A DNA stretch of 64,000 nucleotides from Dryocola sp032000125 (GCA_032000125.1 DAMALH010000020.1:1-64000); one strand, 5' to 3'. Shown: positions 1 to 8,598, numbered from the stretch's first letter. Numbers and translations: made by a program. Notes: a model not told the origin generated them from the letters alone.

Positions 1-329
1 CCAACTTCGGTATCGGCCTGCGCGTAAGCCACGGCTGCGTGCGTCTGCGTAACGAAGACATCAAGTTCCTGTTCGAGAACGTGCCGGTCGGCACTCGCGT
101 ACAGTTCATTGATGAGCCGGTAAAAGCGTCGGTAGAGCCTGACGGCACGCGCTACATCGAGGTTCATAACCCGCTGTCCACAACCGAAGCGCAGTTCAAC
201 TCCGGTGAAATCGTACCTATCACGCTGAAAAACAACGTGACGGCGATTACCGCTCAGCCAGACGTTGACACCAACGTTGTAGACCAGGCCGTGCAGAACC
301 GTTCCGGTATGCCGGTGCGTCTGAACTAG
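1..329 (+). CDS. erfK: L,D-transpeptidase, C-terminal part (ErfK/YbiS family), 5' truncated by window
   Basis: The reading frame is open from the window edge (codons in phase with position 3) to a TAG at 327-329. It carries the YkuD-type catalytic motif SHGCVRLR near its left end, where the Cys is the nucleophile that forms an acyl-enzyme with the peptidoglycan stem tetrapeptide. Family members are periplasmic enzymes that attach Braun lipoprotein to meso-DAP or make 3-3 crosslinks. The tail after the catalytic domain, ending SGMPVRLN, resembles E. coli ErfK (LdtA) as I remember it. YbiS and YcfS are close paralogues, so the family is secure and the exact paralogue less so. Only about 108 residues lie in the window; the signal peptide and LysM part are upstream. 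A strong terminator follows. Confidence 0.85.
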   Translation, partial: NFGIGLRVSHGCVRLRNEDIKFLFENVPVGTRVQFIDEPVKASVEPDGTRYIEVHNPLSTTEAQFNSGEIVPITLKNNVTAITAQPDVDTNVVDQAVQNRSGMPVRLN

Positions 330-345
330 GTTTTATAGTCTGCAT

Positions 346-372
346 AAAGGCGACCTGCGGGTCGCCTTTTTT
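346..372 (+). terminator. Rho-independent terminator of the L,D-transpeptidase gene
   Basis: A 10-bp perfect stem (AAAGGCGACC / GGTCGCCTTT) with a 4-nt loop runs into a T tract 17 bases after the stop codon. Confidence 0.9.
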
Positions 373-513
373 ATGCCCGCCTGGCAGAGTGCCCAAAGTA
401 TTCTGGAACCTTCGCCGCAGGAATATTTGGTATGCTCATAATTCATGTTGCTCACGGTAGCACAACAGTAAGTTTAATTGTATGATGAATGCGTTTCCTA
501 AAGGGCCATTTCC

Positions 514-915
514 ATGCGCAACACGCTCACCGTTATCTGGCAGTATCTGCGATCTTTTATCCTGATTTACCTTTGTTTATACGTCGGTATCGCCATTGCT
601 TCGCTGCTGCCGATTACTATCCCCGGCAGCATTATCGGTATGCTGATCCTCTTTGTGCTGCTTTCGCTGCAAATCCTGCCGGCAAAATGGGTCAAGCCGG
701 CCTCTCACCTGCTGATCCGCTATATGGCCCTGCTGTTTGTACCTATTGGCGTGGGGGTAATGCAGTATTACGACGTGCTAAAAGCGCAGTTTGGTCCGCT
801 GGTGGTGTCATGCCTGGTCAGTACCCTGGTGGTGCTGATCGTGGTGGGCTGTAGCTCTCATCTGGTTCACGGCGAACGCAAAATTGTCGGTAAAAGCGAG
901 GCTGGTAAAAAATGA
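514..915 (+). CDS. yohJ: YohJ, LrgA/CidA-type inner membrane protein
   Basis: A 133-residue protein with four hydrophobic segments, matching E. coli YohJ in length and sequence (WQYLRSFILIYLCLYVGI near the start, ALLFVPIGVGVMQYYD in the middle). LrgA/CidA proteins are holin-like and thought to modulate murein hydrolase export, but the molecular role of YohJ is not settled. It overlaps yohK by 4 nt (ATGA), so the pair is translationally coupled. I chose the ATG at 514 because it gives the family length and the IWQYLR start. A longer frame at 489 is a different-frame shadow. Confidence 0.93.
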   Translation: MRNTLTVIWQYLRSFILIYLCLYVGIAIASLLPITIPGSIIGMLILFVLLSLQILPAKWVKPASHLLIRYMALLFVPIGVGVMQYYDVLKAQFGPLVVSCLVSTLVVLIVVGCSSHLVHGERKIVGKSEAGKK

Positions 916-1607
916 TTCACTTTATGTGGTGGTCTTTACCGCTGTCGCTGCTGGTCTTTTTTGGCGCACGTAAGCTTGGCGCGCGCTTTCATTCCCCGCT
1001 GTTAAATCCGCTGCTGGTATCAATGGTGGTGATTATTCCGCTGCTGGTTTTTACCGGCACGCCCTACGAGCACTATTTTAAAGGCAGCGAGGTGCTTAAC
1101 GATTTGCTACAGCCTGCCGTTGTCGCCCTTGCCTTCCCGCTCTATGAACAGCTGCACCAGATCCGCGCTCGCTGGAAATCTATTATTACCATCTGTTTTA
1201 TCGGCAGCATGGTCGCAATGATAAGCGGCACCGCTATCGCGCTGTATATGGGCGCTACGCCGGAGATTGCCGCATCCGTCTTACCTAAATCCGTTACTAC
1301 ACCGATTGCGATGGCCGTGGGCGGCAGTATCGGTGGAGTGCCCGCTATCAGCGCGGTCTGTGTGATTTTTGTTGGAATCTTTGGCACCGTCTTTGGTCAT
1401 GCTCTGCTGAATATTATGCGCATTACGACTAAAGCTTCACGCGGCCTGGCGATGGGTACGGCGGCTCACGCCCTCGGCACGGCGCGCTGCGCCGAGCTGG
1501 ATTTCCAGGAAGGGGCTTTTAGTTCGCTGGCGCTGGTGATTTGCGGGATCATAACCTCGCTTATCGCCCCGTTCCTGTTCCCGCTTATCATGGCGCTGTT
1601 TGGCTAA
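912..1607 (+). CDS. yohK: YohK, LrgB-family inner membrane protein
   Basis: A 231-residue polytopic membrane protein and the LrgB partner of YohJ. It contains the family's conserved LPKSVTTPIAMAVGGSIGG region (about residues 118-137) and a C-terminal hydrophobic run. LrgA/LrgB pairs are proposed to act together in the inner membrane on murein hydrolase activity or small-metabolite transport. The start codon lies inside the yohJ stop (ATGA overlap), which fixes it. No terminator is visible before the cdd promoter region. Confidence 0.93.
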   Translation: MIHFMWWSLPLSLLVFFGARKLGARFHSPLLNPLLVSMVVIIPLLVFTGTPYEHYFKGSEVLNDLLQPAVVALAFPLYEQLHQIRARWKSIITICFIGSMVAMISGTAIALYMGATPEIAASVLPKSVTTPIAMAVGGSIGGVPAISAVCVIFVGIFGTVFGHALLNIMRITTKASRGLAMGTAAHALGTARCAELDFQEGAFSSLALVICGIITSLIAPFLFPLIMALFG

Positions 1608-1648
1608 AGCTTGCGAGAGATCGCGCATTTTCGTCTTTTATTTCATTC

Positions 1649-1677
1649 GTTGCATTTGCAATTAGACATCGATCACA
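1649..1677 (+). promoter_or_regulatory. CytR/CRP-type control region of cdd
   Basis: The CytR octamer GTTGCATT is at 1649-1656. A CRP-like site follows at 1662-1677, with a perfect right half TCACA and a degenerate left half. This arrangement matches what is known of E. coli cdd, where CytR and CRP bind cooperatively. Binding here is inferred from motif only. Confidence 0.55.
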
Positions 1678-1737
1678 TATAAAGCCTCTGTAGCGCCGTA
1701 CACTACGGCTCCATTACCTATTTGAGGCTAAAGACAC

Positions 1738-2622
1738 ATGCGCTCTCGTTTTCATGCTGCTTTCGCACAGCTCCCGGCTTCACTGCAGGCTGCCCTGCAA
1801 CCTCTGCTTACCGATGACCACTTCCCGGCCATGTTTAGCGCGCAGGATGTGGAAACGCTGGAACGCCAGACCGGTCTGGATGATGATGCGCTGGCCTTTG
1901 CCCTGCTCCCTCTTGCCGCCGCCTGCGCCCGCACTGACTTATCGCATTTCAACGTGGGCGCCGTAGCCCGCGGTATTAGCGGCAATCTCTATTTCGGCGC
2001 CAATATGGAATTTGCAGGCACCACCATGCAGCAAACGGTTCATGCGGAACAAAGCGCCATCACCCATGCATGGATGCGCGGCGAAAAAGGCCTGGTTTCT
2101 GTTACGGTGAACTACACGCCTTGCGGCCATTGCCGCCAGTTTATGAACGAGTTAAACAGCGGTGTGAAACTGCAAATTAATCTTCCTGGCCGCAAGCCCG
2201 CCACGCTCGGCGACTATCTGCCGGATGCCTTTGGTCCACGCGATTTAGACATCACCACCTTGCTGCTGGACGAAACAGATCACGGCTTTGCCCTGCAGGG
2301 GGATGAGGTAAACCAGGCAGCAATCGCCGCGGCAAACCGCAGCCATTCGCCGTACAGCAACTCGCCTGCGGGCGTGGCGCTGGCGTTACGCGACGGCAGC
2401 ATCATCTGCGGGAGCTATGCGGAGAACGCGGCCTTCAACCCGTCACTGCCTCCGCTGCAGGCCGCGCTCAACGTGCTGAGCCTCTCAGGCTATGATTATG
2501 GCGATATTCAGCGAGCCATTCTGGCCGAACTTAACGATGCCCCGCTGACGCAGTGGGACGCTACCGCCGCCACGCTTAACGCGCTTGGCTGTCAGAACAT
2601 CGAACGTACCCTGCTGGGTTAA
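1738..2622 (+). CDS. cdd: Cytidine deaminase
   Basis: Hydrolytically deaminates cytidine and deoxycytidine to uridine and deoxyuridine in pyrimidine salvage. At 294 residues it is the long dimeric enterobacterial form with two deaminase folds. The zinc site is intact: His102 and catalytic Glu104 (HAE), Cys129 and Cys132 (PCGHC), at the same numbers as in E. coli. The C-terminal half is the catalytically inactive fold (NRSHSPYSNSPAGVAL). The CytR/CRP-like region upstream fits nucleoside-responsive control. Confidence 0.97.
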   Translation: MRSRFHAAFAQLPASLQAALQPLLTDDHFPAMFSAQDVETLERQTGLDDDALAFALLPLAAACARTDLSHFNVGAVARGISGNLYFGANMEFAGTTMQQTVHAEQSAITHAWMRGEKGLVSVTVNYTPCGHCRQFMNELNSGVKLQINLPGRKPATLGDYLPDAFGPRDLDITTLLLDETDHGFALQGDEVNQAAIAAANRSHSPYSNSPAGVALALRDGSIICGSYAENAAFNPSLPPLQAALNVLSLSGYDYGDIQRAILAELNDAPLTQWDATAATLNALGCQNIERTLLG

Positions 2623-2632
2623 TCTTTCCGCT

Positions 2633-2653
2633 GCGGGTGGTAGCCCCACCCGC
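2633..2653 (+). terminator. Hairpin after cdd, probable weak terminator
   Basis: An 8-bp perfect stem (GCGGGTGG / CCACCCGC) with a 5-nt loop lies 11 bases after the cdd stop. No T tract follows, so it may be an mRNA 3' stabiliser rather than an efficient terminator. Confidence 0.5.
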
Positions 2654-2754
2654 CCTGTTGAAATTTAGCCCAACCAAATCCGCATGCCTTGCTCTTACTC
2701 TCCGGGTAAAGTAGCCTTGGATAAAATTTCATCCTTTCATGAGTCCGCAAGTCC

Positions 2755-3474
2755 ATGTTGAAGCGCGTGTTTTATAGCCTGTTAGCCATTATCGGCTTGA
2801 CTCTTTTGGCAGCGCTGAGCCTCGACCGCTGGATGAGCTGGAAAACAGCCCCCTACGTTTACGACGAATTGCAGGACCTGCCCTATCGTCAGGTAGGCGT
2901 GGTGCTCGGCACCGCCAAGTATTACCGCACCGGCGTCATTAACCAGTACTACCGCTACCGCATTCAGGGCGCGCTTAACGCCTATAACAGCGGCAAGGTT
3001 AACTACCTGCTGCTGAGCGGCGATAACGCCCAGACCAGCTATAACGAACCAATGACGATGCGCAAAGATTTGATTGCCGGCGGCGTCGATCCTGCCGATA
3101 TCGTGCTGGACTACGCCGGTTTCCGCACCCTGGACTCCATCGTTCGTACCCGTAAGGTTTTCGATACCAACGACTTCATCATCATTACGCAACGCTTTCA
3201 CTGCGAACGCGCGCTGTTTATCGCTCAGCATATGGGCATTCAGGCGCAGTGCTACGCCGTGCCTTCGCCTAAAGACATGCTGACGGTGAGAATACGAGAG
3301 TTTGGCGCACGTCTGGGCGCGCTCGCGGACGTGTATATTTTCAAGCGGGAGCCACGTTTCCTCGGCCCGTTAGTGCCGATTCCTGCCCTACATCAAGTCC
3401 CGGAAGACGCGCAGGCTTACCCGGCGGTGACGCCAGAGCAGATGCTGCAACTACAAAGGAAAGAGAAAAAGTAG
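2755..3474 (+). CDS. sanA: SanA, inner membrane DUF218 protein
   Basis: A 239-residue protein with one N-terminal membrane anchor (about residues 6-24) followed by a DUF218 domain facing the periplasm. Motifs include VGVVLGTAKYY, LLLSGDNA and ITQRFHCERALFIAQHMGI. In E. coli, multicopy sanA restores vancomycin exclusion at high temperature, so it is linked to the envelope barrier; its biochemical activity is unknown. Length and sequence match E. coli SanA. In K-12 yeiS and preTA follow sanA; here mglC follows directly. Confidence 0.94.
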   Translation: MLKRVFYSLLAIIGLTLLAALSLDRWMSWKTAPYVYDELQDLPYRQVGVVLGTAKYYRTGVINQYYRYRIQGALNAYNSGKVNYLLLSGDNAQTSYNEPMTMRKDLIAGGVDPADIVLDYAGFRTLDSIVRTRKVFDTNDFIIITQRFHCERALFIAQHMGIQAQCYAVPSPKDMLTVRIREFGARLGALADVYIFKREPRFLGPLVPIPALHQVPEDAQAYPAVTPEQMLQLQRKEKK

Positions 3475-3481
3475 CGGATTT

Positions 3482-3512
3482 TGTACCCTCTCCCGGAAAG
3501 GAAGAGGGTACA
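3482..3512. terminator. Hairpin between convergent sanA and mglC
   Basis: A perfect 10-bp inverted repeat (TGTACCCTCT / AGAGGGTACA) with an 11-nt loop lies between the two converging stops. There is no long T tract on either strand. It is probably a shared 3' end structure. Confidence 0.55.
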
Positions 3513-3526
3513 GGAGAAGGATTACA

Positions 3527-4537
3527 TTACTTCTTACGAGCGTACTTCAGGGAATCCAGAGCAACCGCGAAGATAATAATCGCGCCCTTGATGATGTACT
3601 GCCAGTAAGGGTTCACGCCGATATAGGTCAGGCCGTAGTTGATAACGGTGAAGATAACGACACCGGTTACCACGCCAACGACCGTGCCTACCCCGCCGCT
3701 GAACGACACGCCGCCCACCACGCACGCCGCAATCGCATCCAGTTCGTACATAAAGCCGAGGTTGTTGGTCGCCGAGCCGATACGGCCAGCTTCCAGCATC
3801 CCGCCGAAGGCGTAGAACACGCCGGACAGCGCGTAAATCATAAGCAGGTTCAGCGCAACGTTCACGCCGGACACTTTCGCCGCTTCCGGGTTACCGCCGA
3901 TGGCAAAGATGTTTTTACCAAAACGGGTTTTGTTCCATAGAATCCAGACAAAACCAATCGCAATCAACGCGTAGAAGGTGATGTACGACAGCTTAAAGTT
4001 GCCCATCTTGATAAAGCCCTGGGCAAAGGTCGAGAAGCCGCTGTCGAACCCCGCAATCGGTGACGCCCCCACGAAGTCGTAGTACAGGGAGTTGATACCG
4101 TACACGATGATCATGGTGCCCAAAGTGGTGATAAACGGCGTCACGTTCAGGTAAGCGATAATGATACCGTTCACCAGACCAATGATTGCGCCAATGACAC
4201 AGACAATCAGGATAACCACCGGAATTGGCATGGTTTGCATGTCAGGGAAAACTTTATTGACGTTTTCCATGGACTGCAGAAGCGTTGCTGCGACAACCGC
4301 CGCAAGCCCCACCTGACGGCCGGCAGAAAGGTCTGTCCCCTGGGTTACAATCAGCCCTGCCACGCCCAGCGCGATGATAATACGCACGGAAGACTGGGTC
4401 AGAATGTTACTTAAGTTCATCAGGCTTAAAAACGTTGGATCCTGGAAAATAATGATCGCCAGCAGCACCAGCAAAACGACATAAATGCCGCCTTCTTTCA
4501 GATAAGTTAGAAAACTTTTCTTATTTAACGCACTCAT
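3527..4537 (-). CDS. mglC: MglC, galactose/methyl-galactoside ABC transporter permease
   Basis: The inner membrane permease of the high-affinity galactose/glucose importer MglBAC. It is 336 residues with about ten hydrophobic segments and belongs to the BPD_transp_2 family (RbsC-like). It begins MSALNKKSFLTYLKEGG and contains the conserved loop GGNPEAAKVSGVNV. It is the third gene of mglBAC, 21 bases after mglA, and presumably forms a homodimer with the MglA ATPase. Confidence 0.96.
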   Translation of the reverse strand: MSALNKKSFLTYLKEGGIYVVLLVLLAIIIFQDPTFLSLMNLSNILTQSSVRIIIALGVAGLIVTQGTDLSAGRQVGLAAVVAATLLQSMENVNKVFPDMQTMPIPVVILIVCVIGAIIGLVNGIIIAYLNVTPFITTLGTMIIVYGINSLYYDFVGASPIAGFDSGFSTFAQGFIKMGNFKLSYITFYALIAIGFVWILWNKTRFGKNIFAIGGNPEAAKVSGVNVALNLLMIYALSGVFYAFGGMLEAGRIGSATNNLGFMYELDAIAACVVGGVSFSGGVGTVVGVVTGVVIFTVINYGLTYIGVNPYWQYIIKGAIIIFAVALDSLKYARKK

Positions 4538-4558
4538 TTTTCAATAGCCCCTAAATTA

Positions 4559-6076
4559 TCAAAGGTGCACAGACGCAAGACGTAATATTTCGTTCTGCGT
4601 GGTTGTTTTAGTGTCTACAATCCCGGCAACGAGACCATTGCTCATGACCAGAATACGATCTGTAATCCCTAACAACTCCGGCATTTCGGACGAAATAATA
4701 ATGATTCCTTTCCCTTTTTTGGCAAGCTCAGCAATCAGCTGATAAATTTCAAATTTTGCGCCTACGTCAATACCACGAGTAGGTTCATCAAGCATTAAAA
4801 TTTCCGGCTGGGTTAACAGCCAGCGACCAATAATAACTTTCTGTTGGTTACCGCCGGACAAAGAACCGATCGCCGTGCGGTGCCCTGGCGTTTTTACGCG
4901 CATGGAATCGATAACCCACTGGGTATCGCTTTTCATACGCGTATTATCAAGCAGGCCAACTTTGTTTTTATATTTGCGAATATTGGAAATCAGCGAGTTA
5001 AAGCCGATATCCAGATAAGCGTAAATGCCGGTTGAGCGGCGCTCTTCGGTCACTAACGCAAAACCGTGGTTAATCGCTTCATTGGCGGTGTGGTTATTAA
5101 TATTTTTACCGTGCAGCTTAATGGTGCCGGAAGACTTCTCGCGAATACCAAATAATGTTTCCACAATATCAGTACGTTTTGCCCCTACCAGACCGGCAAT
5201 CCCGAGAATTTCCCCTTTATGCAGATCAAAGGAGATATCGCGAATGGACGGCTGACGTAAAGAGGTCAGGTTGCGTACTTCCATAATCACTTCGCCCGGC
5301 ACGTTGGATTTATCCGGGAAGCGCTGGTTTAGGGAACGGCCAACCATCATGGCAATAATCTTGTCCATGTCCAGCCCTTCAAGCGGCTGGGTGGCAATCC
5401 ACTGCCCGTCACGTAAAATAGTTATTTCATCACACAACTGGAATATCTCTTCCATTTTATGGGAGATATAAACGATACCGCAGCCGCGCTCTTTTAATTT
5501 ACGAATAATTTTAAACAGGTGGTTAACTTCTTTTTCCGTCAATGATGAAGTGGGCTCATCCATAATGACGATTTTGGCATTGTAGGAAAATGCCTTGGCA
5601 ATTTCGATCATCTGCATTTGTGATACCGAGAGCGTACCTACACGGGCGCGCGGATCGATATCAATATCCAGCTCATCAAAAATGTCTTTGGTGTCGCGAT
5701 ACATTTTATCCTGATCGACAAATACGCCTTTGGTGGGGTAACGCCCCAGCCACATATTGTCCATCACGGTACGCTGTAATACCAGGTTAAGCTCCTGGTG
5801 CACCATAGAAATACCGTTTTCCAGCGCCTCTTTGGTGCTGGTGAAATTCACTTCTTGTCCCTGAAAAAGAATGCTACCGGAATCTTTACTGTAGATTCCA
5901 AAAAGGCATTTTAATAACGTGGATTTACCCGCGCCGTTCTCACCCATTAATGCGTGAATGGAGTGAGGACGCACTTTTAAATTCACATTATCCAGTGCCT
6001 TAACGCCGGGGAATGACTTGTTAATGTTGGTCATTTCCAACAAGTATTCAGGCGAAGATGTCTGATTGCTGACCAT
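4559..6076 (-). CDS. mglA: MglA, galactose/methyl-galactoside ABC transporter ATPase
   Basis: The cytoplasmic ATPase that energises galactose import, 505 residues with two fused ABC domains. The N-terminal domain has Walker A GENGAGKST, signature LSVSQMQ and Walker B IVIMDEPTSS. The C-terminal domain has a degenerate Walker A (GLVGAKRTD) but an intact signature (LSGGNQQK), as usual for the RbsA/MglA type. I placed the start at 6076 (MVSNQTSS) because it is preceded by an AGG ribosome site and matches the E. coli start. The in-frame ATG 27 bases upstream has less support. Confidence 0.96.
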   Translation of the reverse strand: MVSNQTSSPEYLLEMTNINKSFPGVKALDNVNLKVRPHSIHALMGENGAGKSTLLKCLFGIYSKDSGSILFQGQEVNFTSTKEALENGISMVHQELNLVLQRTVMDNMWLGRYPTKGVFVDQDKMYRDTKDIFDELDIDIDPRARVGTLSVSQMQMIEIAKAFSYNAKIVIMDEPTSSLTEKEVNHLFKIIRKLKERGCGIVYISHKMEEIFQLCDEITILRDGQWIATQPLEGLDMDKIIAMMVGRSLNQRFPDKSNVPGEVIMEVRNLTSLRQPSIRDISFDLHKGEILGIAGLVGAKRTDIVETLFGIREKSSGTIKLHGKNINNHTANEAINHGFALVTEERRSTGIYAYLDIGFNSLISNIRKYKNKVGLLDNTRMKSDTQWVIDSMRVKTPGHRTAIGSLSGGNQQKVIIGRWLLTQPEILMLDEPTRGIDVGAKFEIYQLIAELAKKGKGIIIISSEMPELLGITDRILVMSNGLVAGIVDTKTTTQNEILRLASVHL

Positions 6077-6122
6077 AGTTATACCTGGCTGCGATAGTGT
6101 CACTGAGCGTAAGATCTGAATC

Positions 6123-6142
6123 GGGCGCGCTTGCGCACGCCC
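6123..6142 (-). other. mglB-mglA intercistronic hairpin
   Basis: A GC-rich inverted repeat (GGGCG...CGCCC, one internal mismatch, 4-nt loop) lies between mglB and mglA. Hairpins at this position in binding-protein operons commonly protect the 3' end of the upstream message, so more binding protein than permease is made. That role is inferred. Confidence 0.5.
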
Positions 6143-6159
6143 GTTGCAGTCTGTCTAAC

Positions 6160-7158
6160 TTATTTACCGACGAACTCCGCCAGGTTGTCTTTATCAACGC
6201 CGACGTATGGAACACGTACGATTTTGTTTTCAATTTTCCAGTTGGTGCCTTCCGCCGGTGCTTTACCGTCGGCCAGGTTTTTCGCCAGATCGAAGGTTGC
6301 TTTCGCCTGGTTGTTGGCATCGTTCAGCACGGTACCGGCCATTGCGCCAGATTTAACCATCGCCAGCGCTTCTGGCAGGGCATCCACACCGAAGACCGGA
6401 ATAGAAGATTTGTTGTGTGCTTTCAGCGCTTCTACCGCGCCCATTGCCATCGCATCGTTGTTGGCGATAACCACTTCGATTTTGTTAGCGTTAGGACCGG
6501 ACAGCCACGCGTCCATCTTATCTTTCGCCTGAGCGGTGTCCCACATCGCGGTATCTAACTGCAACTGCTGGGTTTTCAGGCCCTTGTCGTTCAGCTCTTT
6601 GATAACGTAAGTGGTACGCGCTTCAGCATCCGGGTGGCCTGGCTCACCTTTTAACAGCACGAACTGCACCTGACCGTCTTTGTTCAGATCCCACGTCGGG
6701 TTTGCCGCCCAGTGTTTAGCGATCAGATCGCCCTGAATGATACCGGATTCTTTAGAGTCGGTGCCCACGTAGTAAGCCTTGTCATAGCTATCCAGCGCCT
6801 TACGTGAAGGTTCTTTGTTATAGAAGACAATAGGGATATCCTGGCCACGGGCTTTTTCGATAACCGTGCCTGCCGCTGCCGGGTCAACCAGGTTAATGGC
6901 CAGCGCTTTCACGCCTTTAGCCAACAGCACGTCAATCTGATCGTTCTGTTTGGACTGGTCGTTCTGGGAGTCGTTCATCAGCAGCTCAACGTCCGGGCTT
7001 GCCTTGGCATCTTTTTCAATCGCTTTGCGCACGACGGACATGAAGTTATCGTCGTATTTGTAGATGGTCACGCCGATACGGGTATCAGCAGCGTGAGCCG
7101 CGGCGCCAAACAGCATGCAAGACATAACGGCGGACAGGGTCAAAACCTTCTTATTCAT
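6160..7158 (-). CDS. mglB: MglB, periplasmic galactose/glucose-binding protein
   Basis: The periplasmic receptor for D-galactose and D-glucose. It delivers sugar to MglAC and, in E. coli, also to the Trg chemoreceptor. It is 332 residues with a signal peptide ending AAHAADTR (cleavage about residue 23) and a Peripla_BP_4 fold. The calcium-binding loop DLNKDGQVQF is present, as are the sugar-contact segments FYNKEPS, NNDAMAMGA and VFGVDALPEAL. It is the first gene of the operon, and CRP and Gal-repressor-like sites lie about 250 bases upstream. Confidence 0.97.
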   Translation of the reverse strand: MNKKVLTLSAVMSCMLFGAAAHAADTRIGVTIYKYDDNFMSVVRKAIEKDAKASPDVELLMNDSQNDQSKQNDQIDVLLAKGVKALAINLVDPAAAGTVIEKARGQDIPIVFYNKEPSRKALDSYDKAYYVGTDSKESGIIQGDLIAKHWAANPTWDLNKDGQVQFVLLKGEPGHPDAEARTTYVIKELNDKGLKTQQLQLDTAMWDTAQAKDKMDAWLSGPNANKIEVVIANNDAMAMGAVEALKAHNKSSIPVFGVDALPEALAMVKSGAMAGTVLNDANNQAKATFDLAKNLADGKAPAEGTNWKIENKIVRVPYVGVDKDNLAEFVGK

Positions 7159-7404
7159 GGTATCTCCGGTTTTTTTGCAGGGTAGTTCTGGTTAAATTCA
7201 TGGCAGGGCAGCAATGTTATGAAAACGTTACTGAATGCCGAAAATTATCCTAAAATAATTGCTCTTCCGTGTTCTGTAACGATCCTGAACTGCATTTTAT
7301 GGGACGTTCTCGCTCAATACCCGGGGTGAAACTGCTGCATCACCGTTACATTGAGTTTCAGCTTATAAAACGCTGACATCATAGACAGCGCAATGTTAAT
7401 TAAC

Positions 7405-7420
7405 TGTGAATTTACTCACA
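7405..7420. promoter_or_regulatory. CRP site upstream of mglBAC
   Basis: TGTGA-N6-TCACA with both half-sites perfect, about 250 bases upstream of mglB and just after the galS stop. This fits the known cAMP-CRP activation of mgl. Confidence 0.85.
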
Positions 7421-7423
7421 GAT

Positions 7424-7437
7424 TGAAACCGGTTACA
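7424..7437. promoter_or_regulatory. GalR/GalS operator upstream of mglBAC
   Basis: TGAAACCGGTTACA is a near-perfect palindrome centred on CG that fits the gal operator consensus. It begins 4 bases after the CRP site. Repression by GalS (or GalR) is inferred from the motif and the adjacent galS gene. Confidence 0.75.
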
Positions 7438-7450
7438 TCAAAGTCTTTAA

Positions 7451-8473
7451 TCAGAGAGTGATCGGCGCCACAATTTGCTTTGGCGCGACCGAATGACGAC
7501 GCACTAAAGTCGGCATAAAACAGTGCGTTGCGTCGCTGTCTAAGGTTCCTGCCGCGCCCTGTAACGCCAGTTCGGTGGCAAGACGAGCCATTGAAACAAT
7601 CGGGTAGCGTACGGTAGTGAGCTGCGGATCGGTGTAACGGGCGATAGGGATATCGTCAAAACCGATAACGGAAACATGCTGAGGTACGATAATACCGTTA
7701 TCTTTCAACGCGGTAAGCGCACCTGCCGCCATGCTGTCGTTGTAAGAAAAGACCGCGCTGAGCTGCAGATTACGCCCCAGCAGCTCAACCATTGCCGCTT
7801 CCCCGCCCTGCATATCCGGCGAACCTACGCCCACCCAGCTTTCCGGCTGCGTAATGCCATGCTCTGTTAAGGCGCGCAGCCACCCTTCCCGGCGCTGTTC
7901 GTTATCTTCTATGCTGTGGCTGGAAGCCAGATAACCGATACGCTGGTGCCCCTGATTGAGCAGCATTCGCGTTGCCATCACCGCACCGCTTACGTTATCG
8001 AGCCCCACACAGCGGTGTGCGTAGCCGGGCACGATGCGGTTTATCAGCACCATGCCGGGGATATGATCAAGGAACTCGGCCAGCTCAGCGTCGCCCAGCG
8101 CTTTCGCGTGCACGATAAGCGCGTTGCAGCGCTGGCGAATCAGCACTTCGATAGCATGACGCTCTTTTTCTTCCTGATGGTAGCTGTTGCCGATCAGCAC
8201 GTATTTATTGTGCTGCTGTGCCACGACATCCACCGCCTTCACCAGCGCGCCAAAGAAGGGATCGGACACGTCCATCACCACCACGCCGATGGTATCGCTG
8301 ACCTGGGTGGCGAGCGCCTGCGCATTTGCGTTAGGGCGGTATCCTGTCTGGGAGACGGCTCGCATCACGCTTTCGCGGGTTTCAGCGCTGACCAGCGCGC
8401 TGTTATTCAGCACGCGGGATACCGTCGCCACTGAAACGCCGGCGATACGGGCAACGTCGCGAATGGTGATCAT
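7451..8473 (-). CDS. galS: GalS, galactose isorepressor (LacI family)
   Basis: A DNA-binding regulator of galactose transport, 340 residues. The N-terminal LacI helix-turn-helix is ITIRDVARIAGVSVATVSRVL (about residues 2-22, with the hinge SALVSAETRESV after it), followed by a periplasmic-binding-protein-like inducer domain. The start at 8473 (MITIRDV) is where the helix-turn-helix begins in GalS; a frame extending to 8530 adds 19 residues unlike the family. The gene is transcribed toward mglBAC with its own operators upstream, consistent with autoregulation. GalR is the alternative, but position and the C-terminal sequence favour GalS. Confidence 0.93.
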   Translation of the reverse strand: MITIRDVARIAGVSVATVSRVLNNSALVSAETRESVMRAVSQTGYRPNANAQALATQVSDTIGVVVMDVSDPFFGALVKAVDVVAQQHNKYVLIGNSYHQEEKERHAIEVLIRQRCNALIVHAKALGDAELAEFLDHIPGMVLINRIVPGYAHRCVGLDNVSGAVMATRMLLNQGHQRIGYLASSHSIEDNEQRREGWLRALTEHGITQPESWVGVGSPDMQGGEAAMVELLGRNLQLSAVFSYNDSMAAGALTALKDNGIIVPQHVSVIGFDDIPIARYTDPQLTTVRYPIVSMARLATELALQGAAGTLDSDATHCFMPTLVRRHSVAPKQIVAPITL

Positions 8474-8564
8474 AATGAACACCCGGCCGTTGGAAGAGTC
8501 GGTCTCATAGCTGCACCCTGTTTTTGACAAGGTGGCTATTTTGCGGGGAGAAGGGACGGGTTTA

Positions 8565-8580
8565 CGTGAAGGGGATCACA
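8565..8580. promoter_or_regulatory. CRP site upstream of galS
   Basis: CGTGA-N6-TCACA (9 of 10 conserved positions), about 92 bases upstream of the galS start and 4 bases from a gal operator. A second, weaker CRP-like sequence (TGTGA-N6-TCATT) is at 8616-8631, overlapping the yeiB stop. Confidence 0.7.
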
Positions 8581-8584
8581 CTCA

Positions 8585-8598
8585 TGAAAACGTTTACA
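8585..8598. promoter_or_regulatory. GalS/GalR operator of galS
   Basis: TGAAAACGTTTACA, centred on CG, matches the gal operator consensus closely. The spacing to the neighbouring CRP site is the same as in the mgl control region, which supports both calls. Confidence 0.8.
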
